Below, piece by piece: positions 10,561-22,642 of a stretch of 64,000 nt of DNA. Numbering within the stretch: position 1 is the stretch's first letter; each line of letters begins with the position of its first letter. The stretch is from Gambelia wislizenii (taxonomy: Eukaryota > Chordata > Lepidosauria > Squamata > Crotaphytidae): contig JAUMIR010000001.1 in assembly GCA_030847615.1 (NCBI GenBank), positions 65,299,501 to 65,363,500 on the forward strand. The letters are read 5' to 3'. The translations under genes were made by a program, and so were the position numbers. Under the pieces are notes generated by a model that searched no databases, was not told where the DNA came from, and saw only the letters and a program-made list of their open reading frames with translations.

Positions 10561-11725
10561 GGGGAGGTCAAGGCTTTATGTATATATCTTTGCACCACCC
10601 TTCACACTTTACTTTTACATAAGAGCAGGCAAGTACCTACATATGGCTATGTGTGTATGTACCTTCAAGTTACCTGTCCACTTATGGATGAATTTCATAT
10701 AGCTATACAGCACTACAAGTCATGAAGAGAGGAAAGAGGGAACCTCATGTGCCAAAGATGCATTGCAAACTATTTCTCATACAGCAAAAGTGTGGCTTTG
10801 ATGTTACTTCTGAACTGAACCTATATAGCAGGCTCCTATACAGATGCATAGCCAATCAAAGGATCCTATATAGGCAGAAGCTGACTTACAAGTTATTGCG
10901 TAAATCAGCTAGGAACAATTGAATATCAAATCTAGTAATTTTGTGCATGTTGGGGTTGCACAAATGGATCAAAAACCAGTAGAAGTTTCAAAAAATAATT
11001 TGGAAGCACCATTTTAACATCCTATTGTGGCACATTGTTCCCTAAGTAGCCAGTAGACAAATTGGTTGTTATTAAAATACATCAACAAAGGATTAGGAAG
11101 TAAAGTGAATCAGTGACTTCACTGTGCTGGAGCCTATTTTAGAAAAGTTTTAATACTGCAAGACTGATTTGTCAGGTCGATGAGATATCCAGTGAAAACG
11201 GAGCATTGCCATTAAGTGTGTTGCTCTATGAAAACAATGCACAGCTACAGTATCTACCAAAACACTTTTGCAAGACCCTGCACAGCTGTGATGCTGAAGA
11301 AACACATTAGATTTTCACCCATTTATCATTTCCAAACCCAGGTGTGTCTTTAATCCAAGGAACTGTTTAATTACTATGAATATTACCTTCTTGACTTTAT
11401 CAGGAATTGCATTTCTATTAATAAGAGGATCCAACCATAATATTTGTAAAATGAGATATGAACACTGAAAGAGAACAGGCTACATTTCTGTAAAGCAAAC
11501 AGATGTGCAGAGCAATAACTACTGTGATTTATAAATTCCAGTAACCTAGATATATCAGAAGGATCTTATAGTTTATTGCATTATTTTATATTTGAATTAA
11601 GGGGAATCCAATTACTAGTAATATAAATTTAGTACAGACAAAACTAATTCCAAAAGTTCCATTCTTGCCCATATGAGGGTGCTTTAAAGACATAGCCCTG
11701 GGTCTTCAAAGTACTTTGTAAGTTA

Positions 11726-11785
11726 TTTATTTATTTATTTGATTTTATATGTCACCTTTTCCCCAGAATGGGACCCAAGTTCGTG
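11726..11785 (-). mobile_element. L2-type LINE tail, antisense
   Basis: A 'ttatttatttatttatttga' run is followed by 'atgtcaccttttccccagaatgggaccc', the reverse of the L2 end with its terminal (TAAA)n-like run. Confidence 0.6.
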
Positions 11786-11811
11786 AATTAAGAATCTTTG
11801 TTGAGCATTCT

Positions 11812-12480
11812 CTCTCTCTGGCTTTTCTTCGCAAATGAAGATTCAGGAAGGACTCATCCCGTGCTTTCTGCAAGTGCGCTGATGACTAAAAAGGCCAATC
11901 TGAGATAAACAAGTCCGGTTGCAGAAAGCACAGCAGAAGGTCTCCTTGGGTTATGTTTCCGGGTTGTGATTCTTTCTGCATTGTCGTTTCTCTTCAAGAC
12001 TTGTTCGGCGTGAGTTCTCAAATAAGGCTGCAGCATTGTAGATAGTGTGTCTCCATGCCTCCCGATGCAAGGCCAGGGTGGACCATTGTTGGTGATCAAT
12101 TTGTCCGAGCCTGAGATGTTGTTTCAAGGAGTCCTTGTATCGCTTTCTTGGAGCGCCCCTCTTATGCTGACCCGTGGCGAGTTCACCGTAGAGTACTATT
12201 TTTGGGAGGTGATGGTCCTCCATCCTAGAAACGTGCCCTGCCCAGCACAGCTGTGTTCTCAATATCATGGCCTCAATGCTCGTGATCCCTGCTTGCTCAA
12301 GGACAGCAACATTCGTCACATAGTCCAGTGTGTATTTAGGACTGTGCGTAGACAGCGCTGATGAAAGCGTTCGAGGAGTCATAAGTGGTGGCGATAGGTG
12401 ACCCATGTTTCATACCCATAAAGGAGAATAGACAGTACAATGGCTCTATACACACTGATTTTTGTAGTATACTATAAACA
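11812..12480 (-). mobile_element. Non-LTR retrotransposon 3' end (reverse-transcriptase C-terminus)
   Basis: The minus-strand frame 12406-11951 (151 codons) contains LCWAGHVSRMEDHHLPKIVL and, later, RKRYKDSLKQHL and DHQQWSTLALHREAWR. These are the C-terminal region of a metazoan non-LTR reverse transcriptase. It is followed, after a stop, by a Cys-rich knuckle (CCAFCNRTC...GLFSH). Copies of the same element lie at 16860-17215 and 36740-37292, and a short scrap lies at 39023-39060. The element ends with a 'ctctctctctgg' run. The copy is truncated at its 5' end and broken. Confidence 0.75.
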
Positions 12481-12654
12481 TTGGTCAGGAGTGTGCATGT
12501 ACATTTTGGTATTGGGCAGTGAATTTCTTGGGTATAAAAACTGTTTAGGTGGGATGAGGAAAGGTGGGCAAGTTCCTCACAGCTGATCTGATGCAGTTTC
12601 AACAGGCACAGTGTCCATTGGCTTTCAATACTGTCTGTCTGCAGTATCATTCCC

Positions 12655-12755
12655 TCTAACAGAAAACTCAGAGGTGACCTTGGGCAAGTGACACTCTCTC
12701 AGCCTCAGATCAACCCCCTCTGAACAAATCTTGCTAAGAAAACCCTCAGTATCAG
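12655..12755 (+). mobile_element. SINE fragment
   Basis: 'gaggtgaccttgggcaagtg', 'ctctctcagcctcag' and 'tctgaacaaatcttgctaag' are the middle of the tRNA-derived SINE seen at 6790. Both ends are missing. Confidence 0.7.
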
Positions 12756-13216
12756 TAAACATAGGACAAAAGAATCTGCTATCTGTTGCCACCTCTCACA
12801 TAGCTAAGCTGTGTATATTAATTCCCCAAATTAATACCAGTATTTTCAGGGTCCTTAAGACCCCCAAGTGTTTAGGATAACATCAAAGTAAATGATGATG
12901 TTATTGTCAGCAACTTTATTTAGAGATGCCTTCTCCCCAAAACTGAGTTTTAAGACAGCTGGCAAATAATAAGTATCATATAGTTAATTGAAAGAACTTT
13001 GTAGCATAAACTTGCATAGACTGAGTCTATTTCATCGAAAAAGCTCTCCAGGATAATGGGGATCTTTCGCATCACTTTTTTTAAGCGTAAGGGGAAAAGT
13101 ATTTTTCTCCTTCCTTCAAAATGCTGCCCTACTGCTCCCATGAAGCCTGAGTAGGCATATAATGTTCCTTTTTCAGACTGAACAGCAGCTGTTTTCCTAT
13201 AGGCTAGCATATTTTA

Positions 13217-13687
13217 CAGTTGCCCTTCCACTTTCACGGCTTTCACATTTGCGGTTTTGACTATTTGTGGTTTGGCCAGGAAGCACCTCATTTAAATCAG
13301 CTTCTCTCCCTTGCAGGGAGTGCTCCCTGTCCAAACCATGCCACCTAACTCCCCGCTCTCCTGGGGCTTGGCTCCGTTCGGGGTAGAGAGCCAAGCCCTG
13401 AGAGAGCAGGGAGTTCGGGGCAAAGGTACTTTTCAACCACCCCCTGCCCTTCCCAAAGCAGTGATGGGCTTCTCATGAAGCCCATTGCTGCCTTGGGAAG
13501 GGGGGTTGAAAAGTCTCCCACCTGTCCGTTCTCCCTCCCACCCCTTCCCTTCCCAAGGCAGATCGCTGCCTTGGGAAGGGGGGGTGAAAAGCCTTCCACC
13601 CACCCACTCATTTCTTATTTGCATTTTTTTTCACATTCATGGGGGTTGGCTGCCCCCCCAACCCCCGCAAATGTGAAGAGATGACTG
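13217..13687 (+). mobile_element. pogo/Tigger-like MITE with inverted internal blocks
   Basis: The left end cagttgcccttcc follows TA, and the right end gaagagatgactg is followed by TA. 'cacatttgcgg' near the left end and 'cccgcaaatgtgaag' near the right end are the family signature. The interior includes self-complementary blocks such as 'cttcccaaagcagtgatgggc' facing 'gcccattgctgccttgggaag', repeated again near 13546-13580. The frames of 63-88 codons over it come from these repeats. Confidence 0.65.
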
Positions 13688-14892
13688 TACTTGCAAATAT
13701 GCAAAGATACAATGACCAAGATCTTATTCACCATGAGTGGGAATCATATAACCCTCCAGATTTTGCTGATTGTTGACATGAGGCATGTACACACAAAAAA
13801 CTTCCCTACACTCTTAACCAGTATAGCAAATGGTGAGGAACACTGGGAATATTGAGGGCCACATAGCTCCCACACCTGCTATACACTTTTAGTATATCAT
13901 GAAAATAGCGTAGTTGTGTCGGATTCCAGTTATGAAACTGACTGTGCAACTGAAGCCATGGTGTTGAGTTAACCCATTGTGCAATGATAGATTGGTTCCC
14001 ACTGAAATCAAAGTATATGAGAGAGGACTGTGTGTGCACTTACAGAATGGTTAGCTACACTTACACAATCTCTAAGGAAGCACAACCATTTGTGCAACCA
14101 CCATTAGTGTAGTGCTCCAATAGGATCCTGGTCTATACATTTACAATATTCTCTCAACCTAAGAAAAACAAAACCTACAGCTCAAACTCTAGCATGAAAG
14201 TGGGGTAATGCCCACTGAACCGAAAAGAAATGGCAGCCTTGTATTCCCATGCAAGTAGAATCTTCTTTCAGAGTAAGCTTGTTATAATATTAAAATGTGG
14301 CACAAATCCTTTGCATGAGAACAGATACATTCCATTGTTCCAAACTCTGGCTTAAAAATCAAAACATAACCACCTCAGGCTACTTAATCCTTGTAAACTT
14401 AATTATTTTCAACTGTTCACAGTGCAATCTGTATTGGCTGTTGTGATTTATAGCAAAGTAAAAAAAAAGTTGTTATCTCCTGTGTAATTTGATCTCAAAA
14501 CTCCCTAAGGGTTTCCTGGAAATAGATTTTTCAGTCATGTTGCCTTGCCTTAGTCTTCAGTTATAGTTGGGACTGGCCCACATCCAGCCCTTTGACTGAC
14601 CTTTAGAAGCTAATGCATGTTAAGAATACCATTACAGCATTAAGCTGGTTGCTGCATCTTTTCCTATGGCCACCCAAATGCAACTAGAATTGCGAAAAGA
14701 GATTATTACTTATTAGTGAAGGCATGGATAACACAGTCCAGTAACAACACATCACTGAATCTGTTTAGATTTAGACCAGCCATTAACAACTATCATGCCA
14801 GCATGCAATAAAGAACATTAAACACAGTTTGTACAGTGGTGAATTCCACTATTAAAGCAGCTCATGATTTGCACAGATAGATGGAACTTCAT

Positions 14893-15120
14893 TGTTGTGT
14901 GCCTTCAAGTTGTTTCTAATGTATGGCTACCCTAAGGTAAATGTATCACAAGGTTTTCTTGGCAAGATTTGTTCAAAGGGTTTTTTGCCTTTGCCTCCCT
15001 CTGAAGCTAAGAGAGTGTGACTTTCCCAAGATTGCCCAATGGGTTTCCATGGCTGAGCAGGGATTTGAACCCTGATCTCCAGAGTCCTAATCCAACACTC
15101 AAGCCACTACACCATGTTAC
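14893..15120 (-). mobile_element. tRNA-derived SINE, antisense
   Basis: The antisense copy begins 'ttgttgtgtgccttcaagtt', contains 'cttggcaagatttgttc' and 'gcccaatgggtttcc', and ends with the tRNA-like head 'ggatttgaaccctgatctcc...ccactacacca'. Confidence 0.85.
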
Positions 15121-16039
15121 CTGTGTTTAAATTAGTTATATTTATATATGAATAATTAGCTGGTGCATGTGAATGAATCAGAATATGAAAACAGACAAGA
15201 ATATAGTGCATCAAATTAGTAATGGAAATTTCAGGAGGATGTCAAATGGTAGGGTAACTGCTATGTGGGAAAGTGTTTCTATTTTAATTAGTTGAACTTT
15301 ATTCCAGACCTTTGGCATGGCACCATAGCTTAAAGTTGGAGAATTCTATGTTAATACATCAGTAAATCTATACAAACATATTTGAAGTTGCAAGCAATGG
15401 ACTCTGCAAAGGGCTAACTACTTCTGATCTCAGTATTTTCTCAAAGTCCATATCTACAGATTCATATTCTAAACTAAGTTTCAATAAGTTGTCTAGAAAG
15501 CTATAGTGTAAATAAGCTGAGTTAAGACTGTTGCTTGAAAGGAGATTAATTAATTAAACCTCTCCATACTACATTTCTAGATATGAGCTCTGTCAAATGT
15601 GCCAAAAACTGATGGATATACAGCTTCAGAACAATGGTGTTTCAGATAGTTGACAAGGAAAGACAAGACAGATGTTGACAGAGGTGTCATATAAGATGAC
15701 AAGCACTGCATTAAGCTAAGTACAGATCTATGTTTTCCAGTTCTCCTTCAGCTCACTCTGACAGTGCTTTAATCAATCTGTAGAAGAATTATTGTTAAAA
15801 TGTGACCCCTTCATTTATATCCAGGAAAAAACTAAAGGCAGGGGGGAAATGGATCAAAATTGGAGGAAAGTCTGATTCTTCAGCAGAATACATATCAGAA
15901 AGGGTTTGAGTCCTTTCCAAAGCTTGGTATCTGGCACCCGATGGAAAAACAGATGATGTGTCCTGGGCTGTTCTCTGATTTTCTGTCAAAGAAAATTAAG
16001 CTATATGTAATAAGAGGGTTCCTTTCTAAAGAGACTGTG

Positions 16040-16160
16040 TGCCTTCTAAAGAGATCTGTGTGCCTTCAAGTCACCTGTCGACTTATGGTGACCACATGAA
16101 TTTCACAGGGTTTTGTTAGGCAAGGAATACTCAGAGGTGGTTTTGCCAGTTCCTATACCT
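16040..16160 (-). mobile_element. SINE fragment, 5S-type group
   Basis: 'gtgtgccttcaagtcacctg', 'cgacttatggtgacc' and 'catgaatttcacagggtttt' match the left part of 37964-38165, whose right part is 5S-rRNA-like. A smaller scrap of the same kind is near 10650-10700. Confidence 0.6.
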
Positions 16161-16859
16161 GATAGATAACATTACAGAGTATCTTATAAAGATTTTAATA
16201 TGCTTCTCTTTGACAAGTCTCTCAAAAGAGCAATAAGTGACTAATATAAAAACTCTTTTCTAAATCATTCTTCTTCTACTATACAAGACCAGAGATTCCC
16301 TTGTGGATTCTTTCCAGTCACATTTCCATTAAAATTCTATTGTTGTTGCCAACCAGCTAAGAGAATGAAATGATTTTAAAAAGGGAAAGGAATGTAAATT
16401 TTCTCATTCTTTGTGTGTGTGAATGGCAGATTCTTAGTTGCCACTCCAGCTGGTTGTAAAACTGCTCTATAGAAGGTGTTAAAATCTTTCCCCATTTTCC
16501 CCATTTAGCCTTTAGTGTCTCAAACTGCTTTGTCACAACTTTTTGAATGTTGAATATTGCTGACACAGAATGTTGGCAACATTTTGTCACCCCATTACCA
16601 CTTCTAGAGCACAGGGGAAGAAAATAATAGATCTTGGGAAAGTTACTCTTTGGATTGTAACTCCCAGACAGCATAGCTATAGTGGTTAGGATTTCTGGGG
16701 TCTGTTATCCAAAAATCAAATGTCCCAAGCTCTGGAAAATAACACCATCCCCCCATGCCCACATGTCTACTGCTATTAGAGCTGCATCAAATATAAGATG
16801 CTTGGTGAAGATGAATGCTTGATGCAGGTGAAGGACTGTAAAATAACTTCAACAGCCCA

Positions 16860-17215
16860 GAGGGTAAAGATGTACTTTACATCAATACAAAGACTCCCTG
16901 AAACAACATCTCAGGCTCGGACAAATTGATCACCAACAGTGGTCCGCCCTGGCCTCACATTGGGAGGCATGGAGACACACTATCCACAATGCTGCAGCCT
17001 TATTTGAGAACTCACACCGAACAAGTCTTGAAGAGAAACAACAACACAGAAAGAATCACAACCCAAAAACATCACCCAAGGAGACCTTCTGCTGTGCTTT
17101 TTGCAACCGGACTTGTTTATCTCTGATTGGCCTTTTTAGTCATCAGCATGCTTGCAGAAAGCGCGGGATAAGTCCTTCCTGAATCTTTGTTTGCAAAGAA
17201 AAGCCAGAGAGAGAG
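16860..17215 (+). mobile_element. Non-LTR retrotransposon 3' end
   Basis: It is homologous to 11812-12480 in the opposite orientation. It contains 'gactccctgaaacaacatct', 'attgatcaccaacagtgg' and 'ggaggcatggagacacacta', and ends in 'ccagagagagagac'. Only the last part of the reverse-transcriptase frame is left. Confidence 0.7.
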
Positions 17216-17224
17216 ACATCAGGG

Positions 17225-17340
17225 ATAGGCAATCTGGTGCCCTTCAGATATTTCAAATGGCAATCTCCTAAACCCAAGTTGACATGACCAATTGTCAGGA
17301 TTATAGATGGTGTAGTTCATGAGATTGCCTACCCTTGCTT
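17225..17340. mobile_element. Short palindromic hAT-like MITE
   Basis: The left end ggataggcaatctgg and the right end gagattgcctaccct are inverted repeats around a 'gtgtagttcatgag' core. The layout is that of small hAT MITEs found across amniotes. A target duplication was not clear. Confidence 0.5.
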
Positions 17341-18075
17341 TATATCATCTAGCCTCTGCTCATATGCGTGAAGTGAAGGTGAGGTTGAAATTCTATTCAC
17401 ATTTGAAAGAAGTGGAGACCAGTGATTAGTGACTCCTTTGGAAATGGAATGTATTTGGTTAATCAGAGATTATTCCAGAGATTATTGCTAGAAGTTTTGG
17501 TAGCCAAAAATGGCAATGATTGCTTGAATCTAGTCTGATATGGAAATATATCATTAATTGCTTACTTAAAAAGTTAAAGTTTTTGCTTAAGCTGTTGCAA
17601 ACAGACTTAAGATGATACCAAAGTGTAAAAATACTGGTGTGATAATTTATATTATGAAATAAAACCTTTCAGACAGTGTAAGAAGATAATTAAAAGCATT
17701 ATAAACTTTTCTTTAAAAAAACCCCCCTAAGAGTTGGTGTTATTCGTAAGATGCTGAGAAATGATCTGATTATATAGGGGAGAATTCTGGAAGCATTTGA
17801 TACTGGAGAAAGATTTCTCATTTTGATTCAATTGTGTTGCTCTCCAGCTGCCAGAACAGCTAAAGATGGCCATCAATCTGCTTATTTCTTGATAAAAGGA
17901 GATGAGACAGAGCTTCCTGCTTTTGCCCTTGATTTTTGCTATAGAAATCTGTATTTTGTACAGTCTCAAAGGCGGTGCTAGCACATAGTTAAGCATAGTT
18001 ATGAGAGGGAGCCACAGAATTGCATGCTCCTCTCTTCCTCTGGGGCAGCTGCAATGAGATAAAAAGTTTCTACTT

Positions 18076-18291
18076 CAAATCCACTCTACATAAATAATTT
18101 AGTTTGAAACTGAATTATTTGCCATGGCTCCTTCCTACTGAATCACGTGATTTGTAGTTTTACAAGGTCTTTAGCCTACTCTGCCAAACAGTGTTGGTGC
18201 CTTGACCAACTACAAATCCCAGGATTCCATAGGAAGAAGCCATGGCAAATAGTCCAGTTTCAAACTAGGTTATTTATGTAGAGTGGATTTG
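18076..18291. mobile_element. Palindromic MITE (216 bp)
   Basis: The left arm starts caaatccactctacataaat and reaches 'gccatggc'. The right arm, read in reverse, gives the same order: caaatccactctacataaat, then 'agtttgaaact', then 'gccatggc'. The arms are about 50 bases each and only slightly diverged. The centre has 'ctacaaatcccaggattcc'. No transposase is present and no clear target duplication was seen. A related half-copy is near 59990-60075. Confidence 0.8.
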
Positions 18292-18547
18292 ACCTAAGCA
18301 TGTCATCTGAATTCTAAATGTGGTTAACCTTAGTTAGCTAAAACAAGCAAGCTTCTTAAAGATTCTGTGAGTTCAAAAACACATCAAGCTGCATTTAAAC
18401 TATACAAGTGCAAATGAAGACAGTATCCTCCAAACTGTTCCTTACAGAATGTAAGGGAAGGTGAGAGTGCATAAACCAACTTTTTTTTTCTCACAATGCT
18501 AAACTATTGTTAAAAGTTCTGTCAAAATCAGACTAATATATAAGCAA

Positions 18548-18776
18548 GCATTGAGTGTTGGACTATGATTCTGGAGACATAGGTTCAAATCTCCACTCAT
18601 TCATGGAAAACCACTGGGGTGACCTTAGGCAAGTCATACTCTCTCAGCCTCAGCAGAAGGCAAAGGTAAACCCCCTCTGAACAAATCCTACCAAGAAAAC
18701 CCCATGATAGGTTTACATTAGGGTTGACATAAGTTGTGAACAACTTGAAGGCACACAACGATAACAACTAGCATTT
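18548..18776 (+). mobile_element. tRNA-derived SINE
   Basis: The body is full: 'gagtgttggactatgattct', the B-box-like 'taggttcaaatct', 'ggtgaccttaggcaagtca', 'aaatcctaccaagaaaaccc' and the end 'cttgaaggcacacaac'. Confidence 0.85.
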
Positions 18777-21700
18777 TAAAAATATTATAATCTGATATAG
18801 CATTAATGTTTACTTGAGCAATTCTATTAAACTATTGGGATCTGATTTGTACTTGTGGAAATGTCTCTGGGAAAATAGAATTAATGGATGGGAACTAAGA
18901 TCTGTAACTAACAGGCAGCTAAACAACTGATGAAAATTGATTGTAGGGATACTAATATTCTAACCTAATCTTTTAATATAGAAATAGATGTTATTAATAA
19001 TTGCATTTTTATTGTACTTTGACGTATTCTTATTTGAACCATTTTTATTGAAATCTGAACAGTTTTTATTGGGTAAACAGTAAACAGATGATGCTTAGAC
19101 ACACCACCATGTTAAAACTGTAAGAAAATTATTACAGCACTTTCTTGAATGGTTGAACATATTGAAATATTCCTCAAGTTATTCAAGATGTGTACCTCCT
19201 TTTTAGAGGTGCGTGCACTTATGCACATGCACGCACACACAAAATTTAAACAACAGCACTGGAGCAAGTGTTTTTTCTGTTCAAACCACTTACTAATTCC
19301 TAGCACTATGCTTGCCAATTTAACTGCAGGCACATGCTGAGTTAATGTTTTCAATGAGATTTCTACAATACCAATGGTATCTTTTCTGAGCAGTTATCAG
19401 CAGTTCTGGACACATAAGTATATCTGTGTTCAATCAGAAGTACTGGCTCTCATACTCATTAATGTGGTTTATTAATGCCAAACCTCATCTTGGCATCCTG
19501 TTGCCTAGGGAACCAATGTAGAGTGATCCTTTGGGATCTCGTTGAAGATGAGAAGTTGTTTCTGTATTGGCTTTTACTGTCCCAAGTAGTGAGAGTTAAA
19601 AAGCATTTTCTGATTTGGGGACAGGTCTCCGCTATGACCTTTATTTGACAACAGATGGGCAGTGAAGTGTGGGTACAAATTGGCACTGTGTTGATGCAGG
19701 TCAAATGGCAGGTTTCAAAATGAAAACAACATTGCTTTTAATGATTCTTCATATAAATAGCGTGTGGGTACAAATGATGTACAAATATTCACAATAAACC
19801 ATGTAAAATATACTTCCTGAATTTGCTCATCTCTTCCTCATCTCTTTTGTAGTGTATAATAAATTCAGTCTATTATTTTGTATTGCAAATTTCTTAAAGT
19901 AGGAGTAAATCAAACCTAAAGATGTTACAAGTAAAGGTACCCCCCCCCAGTATCCACAGGGAATACATTCCCAGACTTACCATTTATAAATGAAACTGTG
20001 GATAATAACGAACCCTATTAAAATAAAGGACTTCCAGTACAAACATACCATAGAGTTGTGTTGGAAGACCTAGCGATTACTAGAGAGGACATGTCTCTAG
20101 GCATTTTCCAGTGCGACTCTATGATATGTATCCCTAATTTTTCTGCCATGGATAACTGAAACTGCAGATATTGGGTCTGTGGACATGAGGGTGACCTGTA
20201 TCTCTATAGTTTATGCAACAAAGATAGTATGCAACAAATAGAGCATTTCCACAATCTCTGTTCTCCTCAACTACTGTTATTCTGCCTTTGTTAGTTAGAG
20301 ACCTTACAACCCCTCTAGTTTTGCAAATGAAAACAGGTTTTTAAGTATTATCCAAAAGTGAATTTTTAAATGTGAGAGCCACAGACTCTTCATATGCATG
20401 GAAACAGAACACATTCAGATCCATGTAACTATTTATGCAACACATCCCAGTAAATAATCACAGTAAACAAATGCCCACCCACCAGTCATCTGTTAACATT
20501 TAGATCAAGTATCTTTTAAAGCTGTTTGCCATTTAGCTGTTTATTCAATTCTTCAAGTTTTTGTACACACAAGAAAGAGGACCCTGCTGAGTTTGCCTTT
20601 TCTTTCCTTGTGGAAAACTACATCAAATATGCTTTGAATCAAAATTAAATGATGTCCTGCTTGGGTTTAAGACTCATCTTTTCATCTCACTGCCTTCACT
20701 TTGCTACTGAATACTCACCATTGGTAATCTGGCAGAACAACACTGGGAACAGTCCTTTGTTAATTTTGCCTGCACAGTTTCAGAAGACTGATGTATGTGG
20801 GTATGTGTACACACAGAAAATATTAATGAACATATCTCAGATAAGTAGCCCCACAATATTTATTAATAAATATATGTTTTTGTAACTGTGCCTCATAAAG
20901 CCAAAAGCTAGGATTCTATACTCCAGGAAGTGATAACCTACAACTACAGCAGAAAGATGATTAGGTAGTGTTATTTGGTTAATAACAATGGAATTGATTA
21001 CATATAGAATTCCAGGATTCCATGCTCTTCAAATGGTAACTGACTTAAGCAAATTATTTATTTCTAACATAATATTCCTGGCACAAGACTGACTGAAAAA
21101 GATAGCCTGAGTACAGATATGTATGAGAGACACAGGAACAAATAAACCACATTCCTGACTCTCTCTGGAGCTCTCTAAGTAGACCATTTAAGTTGCAGAC
21201 TAGGATAATAATGGGGTTTAGATTTGGGGAGTGCAAGTAATATAACTCCAAGCATATAAATAGGCAGTACAAAGGGCCATGGAAGCTGTGACCAGGATCC
21301 ACAGGTGGTGAGTAGAGTTGTGAAAAGTGGGGAAACTCCTCTTAGAGACAAGGGGGAAACTGTACTATAAGTTCTGCCCTACTGTCCATCACATAACCTG
21401 GACATTCAAGAGACTGAGTGAGAATTGAAGGTTAGAACAATGTAACTTTCTGCCACTTTCCCCCCTAAAAATTGGAAAGAAGGCTCATTTCCCCAAATGT
21501 TCTGCATTATCTGCAGAGAAAACAGAAGTGCAATCCTCAGTTATGATTACAAGCCATAATGATTAGTCAGTGAGCAATAAAACATTTCTAAGTGACATAT
21601 GGATTGCAGTTTGTTTAAGCAATTCATTCAAAAAGTAATTTGCATTAGTTAACACACTAGAAGAGATAACAGGAAGAGAAACCAAGGGCATAATAAATTA

Positions 21701-22435
21701 CTCAGCTGGTTTTGATTAGTACCAGTAGAAACTTAAGCCAAACTAGAAGACTAATGCATAAAATTCATCAACACTGTAGTGGGGCTGTGCTAACAAGATC
21801 AGACTAAGGAAGATTGTGCAGAAATCTCCAGCAGGAAAAAGCTGCACTGTCATAAAAATTATTCCAGAACAGCATCTCACAAAATAAAATTAACCTTTAA
21901 CTGTTTAGATGTTAATAAGTCCCCTTGGTTTGAAGTACTTTCTTATTTAGTTATTCACTAGTTATCTAAGTCCGAGGTAGACCCGAAGGTATAATATTCT
22001 CCTACCAATTGGAATTAATTAGCACTGGCAACCTAAACTGGCTTGCTTTTGATATCCTCAGACCAGAAAAACATAATCTAGACAAGAGACTTCACTGCAC
22101 CATCTCCCTTGCTTCAGGTCAGAAACCATAGGATTATCCAAGAAAAACTTAAAGGTTTTTTGGCTTGTTTTATTAGTAATTCTATAACAGAAAATTATGT
22201 ATAGATTACACCATACTTGTCATGCCTGAAAGATTAAAGAAACAAAAACCAACGAATATGAAAAATCAGACCCTCTGGCACTATTTGTTGTTTCTTAGTG
22301 TCAGAGCTAATAATGTAACTTGTTTCTCTAACTAACTTTGGTAGCTAGTTCCTTTTTTTAGTAGAATTTAATGAGCTAGAATGGCATTAACTTTTTGCCT
22401 GTAGCAACCATGGCTGTATCATTACCTTTCAATTA

Positions 22436-22642
22436 CAGTTGTCCCTTCATATTTGCTGGGGTTTGGCTCCAGGACCACCACCACCTCCGTGGATACCAAA
22501 AACTATGAATATTCAAGTCCCATTATATGCAATGGCATAGCAAAATGGTGTCCCTTATATAAGATGGCAAAATCAAGGTTTGCTTTTTGGATTATTATTT
22601 TTTTAAGAATATACAAAATCCGTGGATACGGAGGGACAACAG
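22436..22642 (+). mobile_element. pogo/Tigger-like MITE (207 bp)
   Basis: The left end is cagttgtcccttcat after TA, and the right end is cggagggacaacag before TA. The inner blocks 'ggtttggctccagg' and 'ccgtggataccaaa' match the copies at 28174-28392 and 52517-52753. No internal tandem array is present, so this shows the short form of the family. Confidence 0.75.

Noticed and set aside
11951..12406. A 151-codon minus frame as a host gene
   Set aside because: It matches the C-terminal part of a non-LTR reverse transcriptase and recurs at 16860 and 36740.
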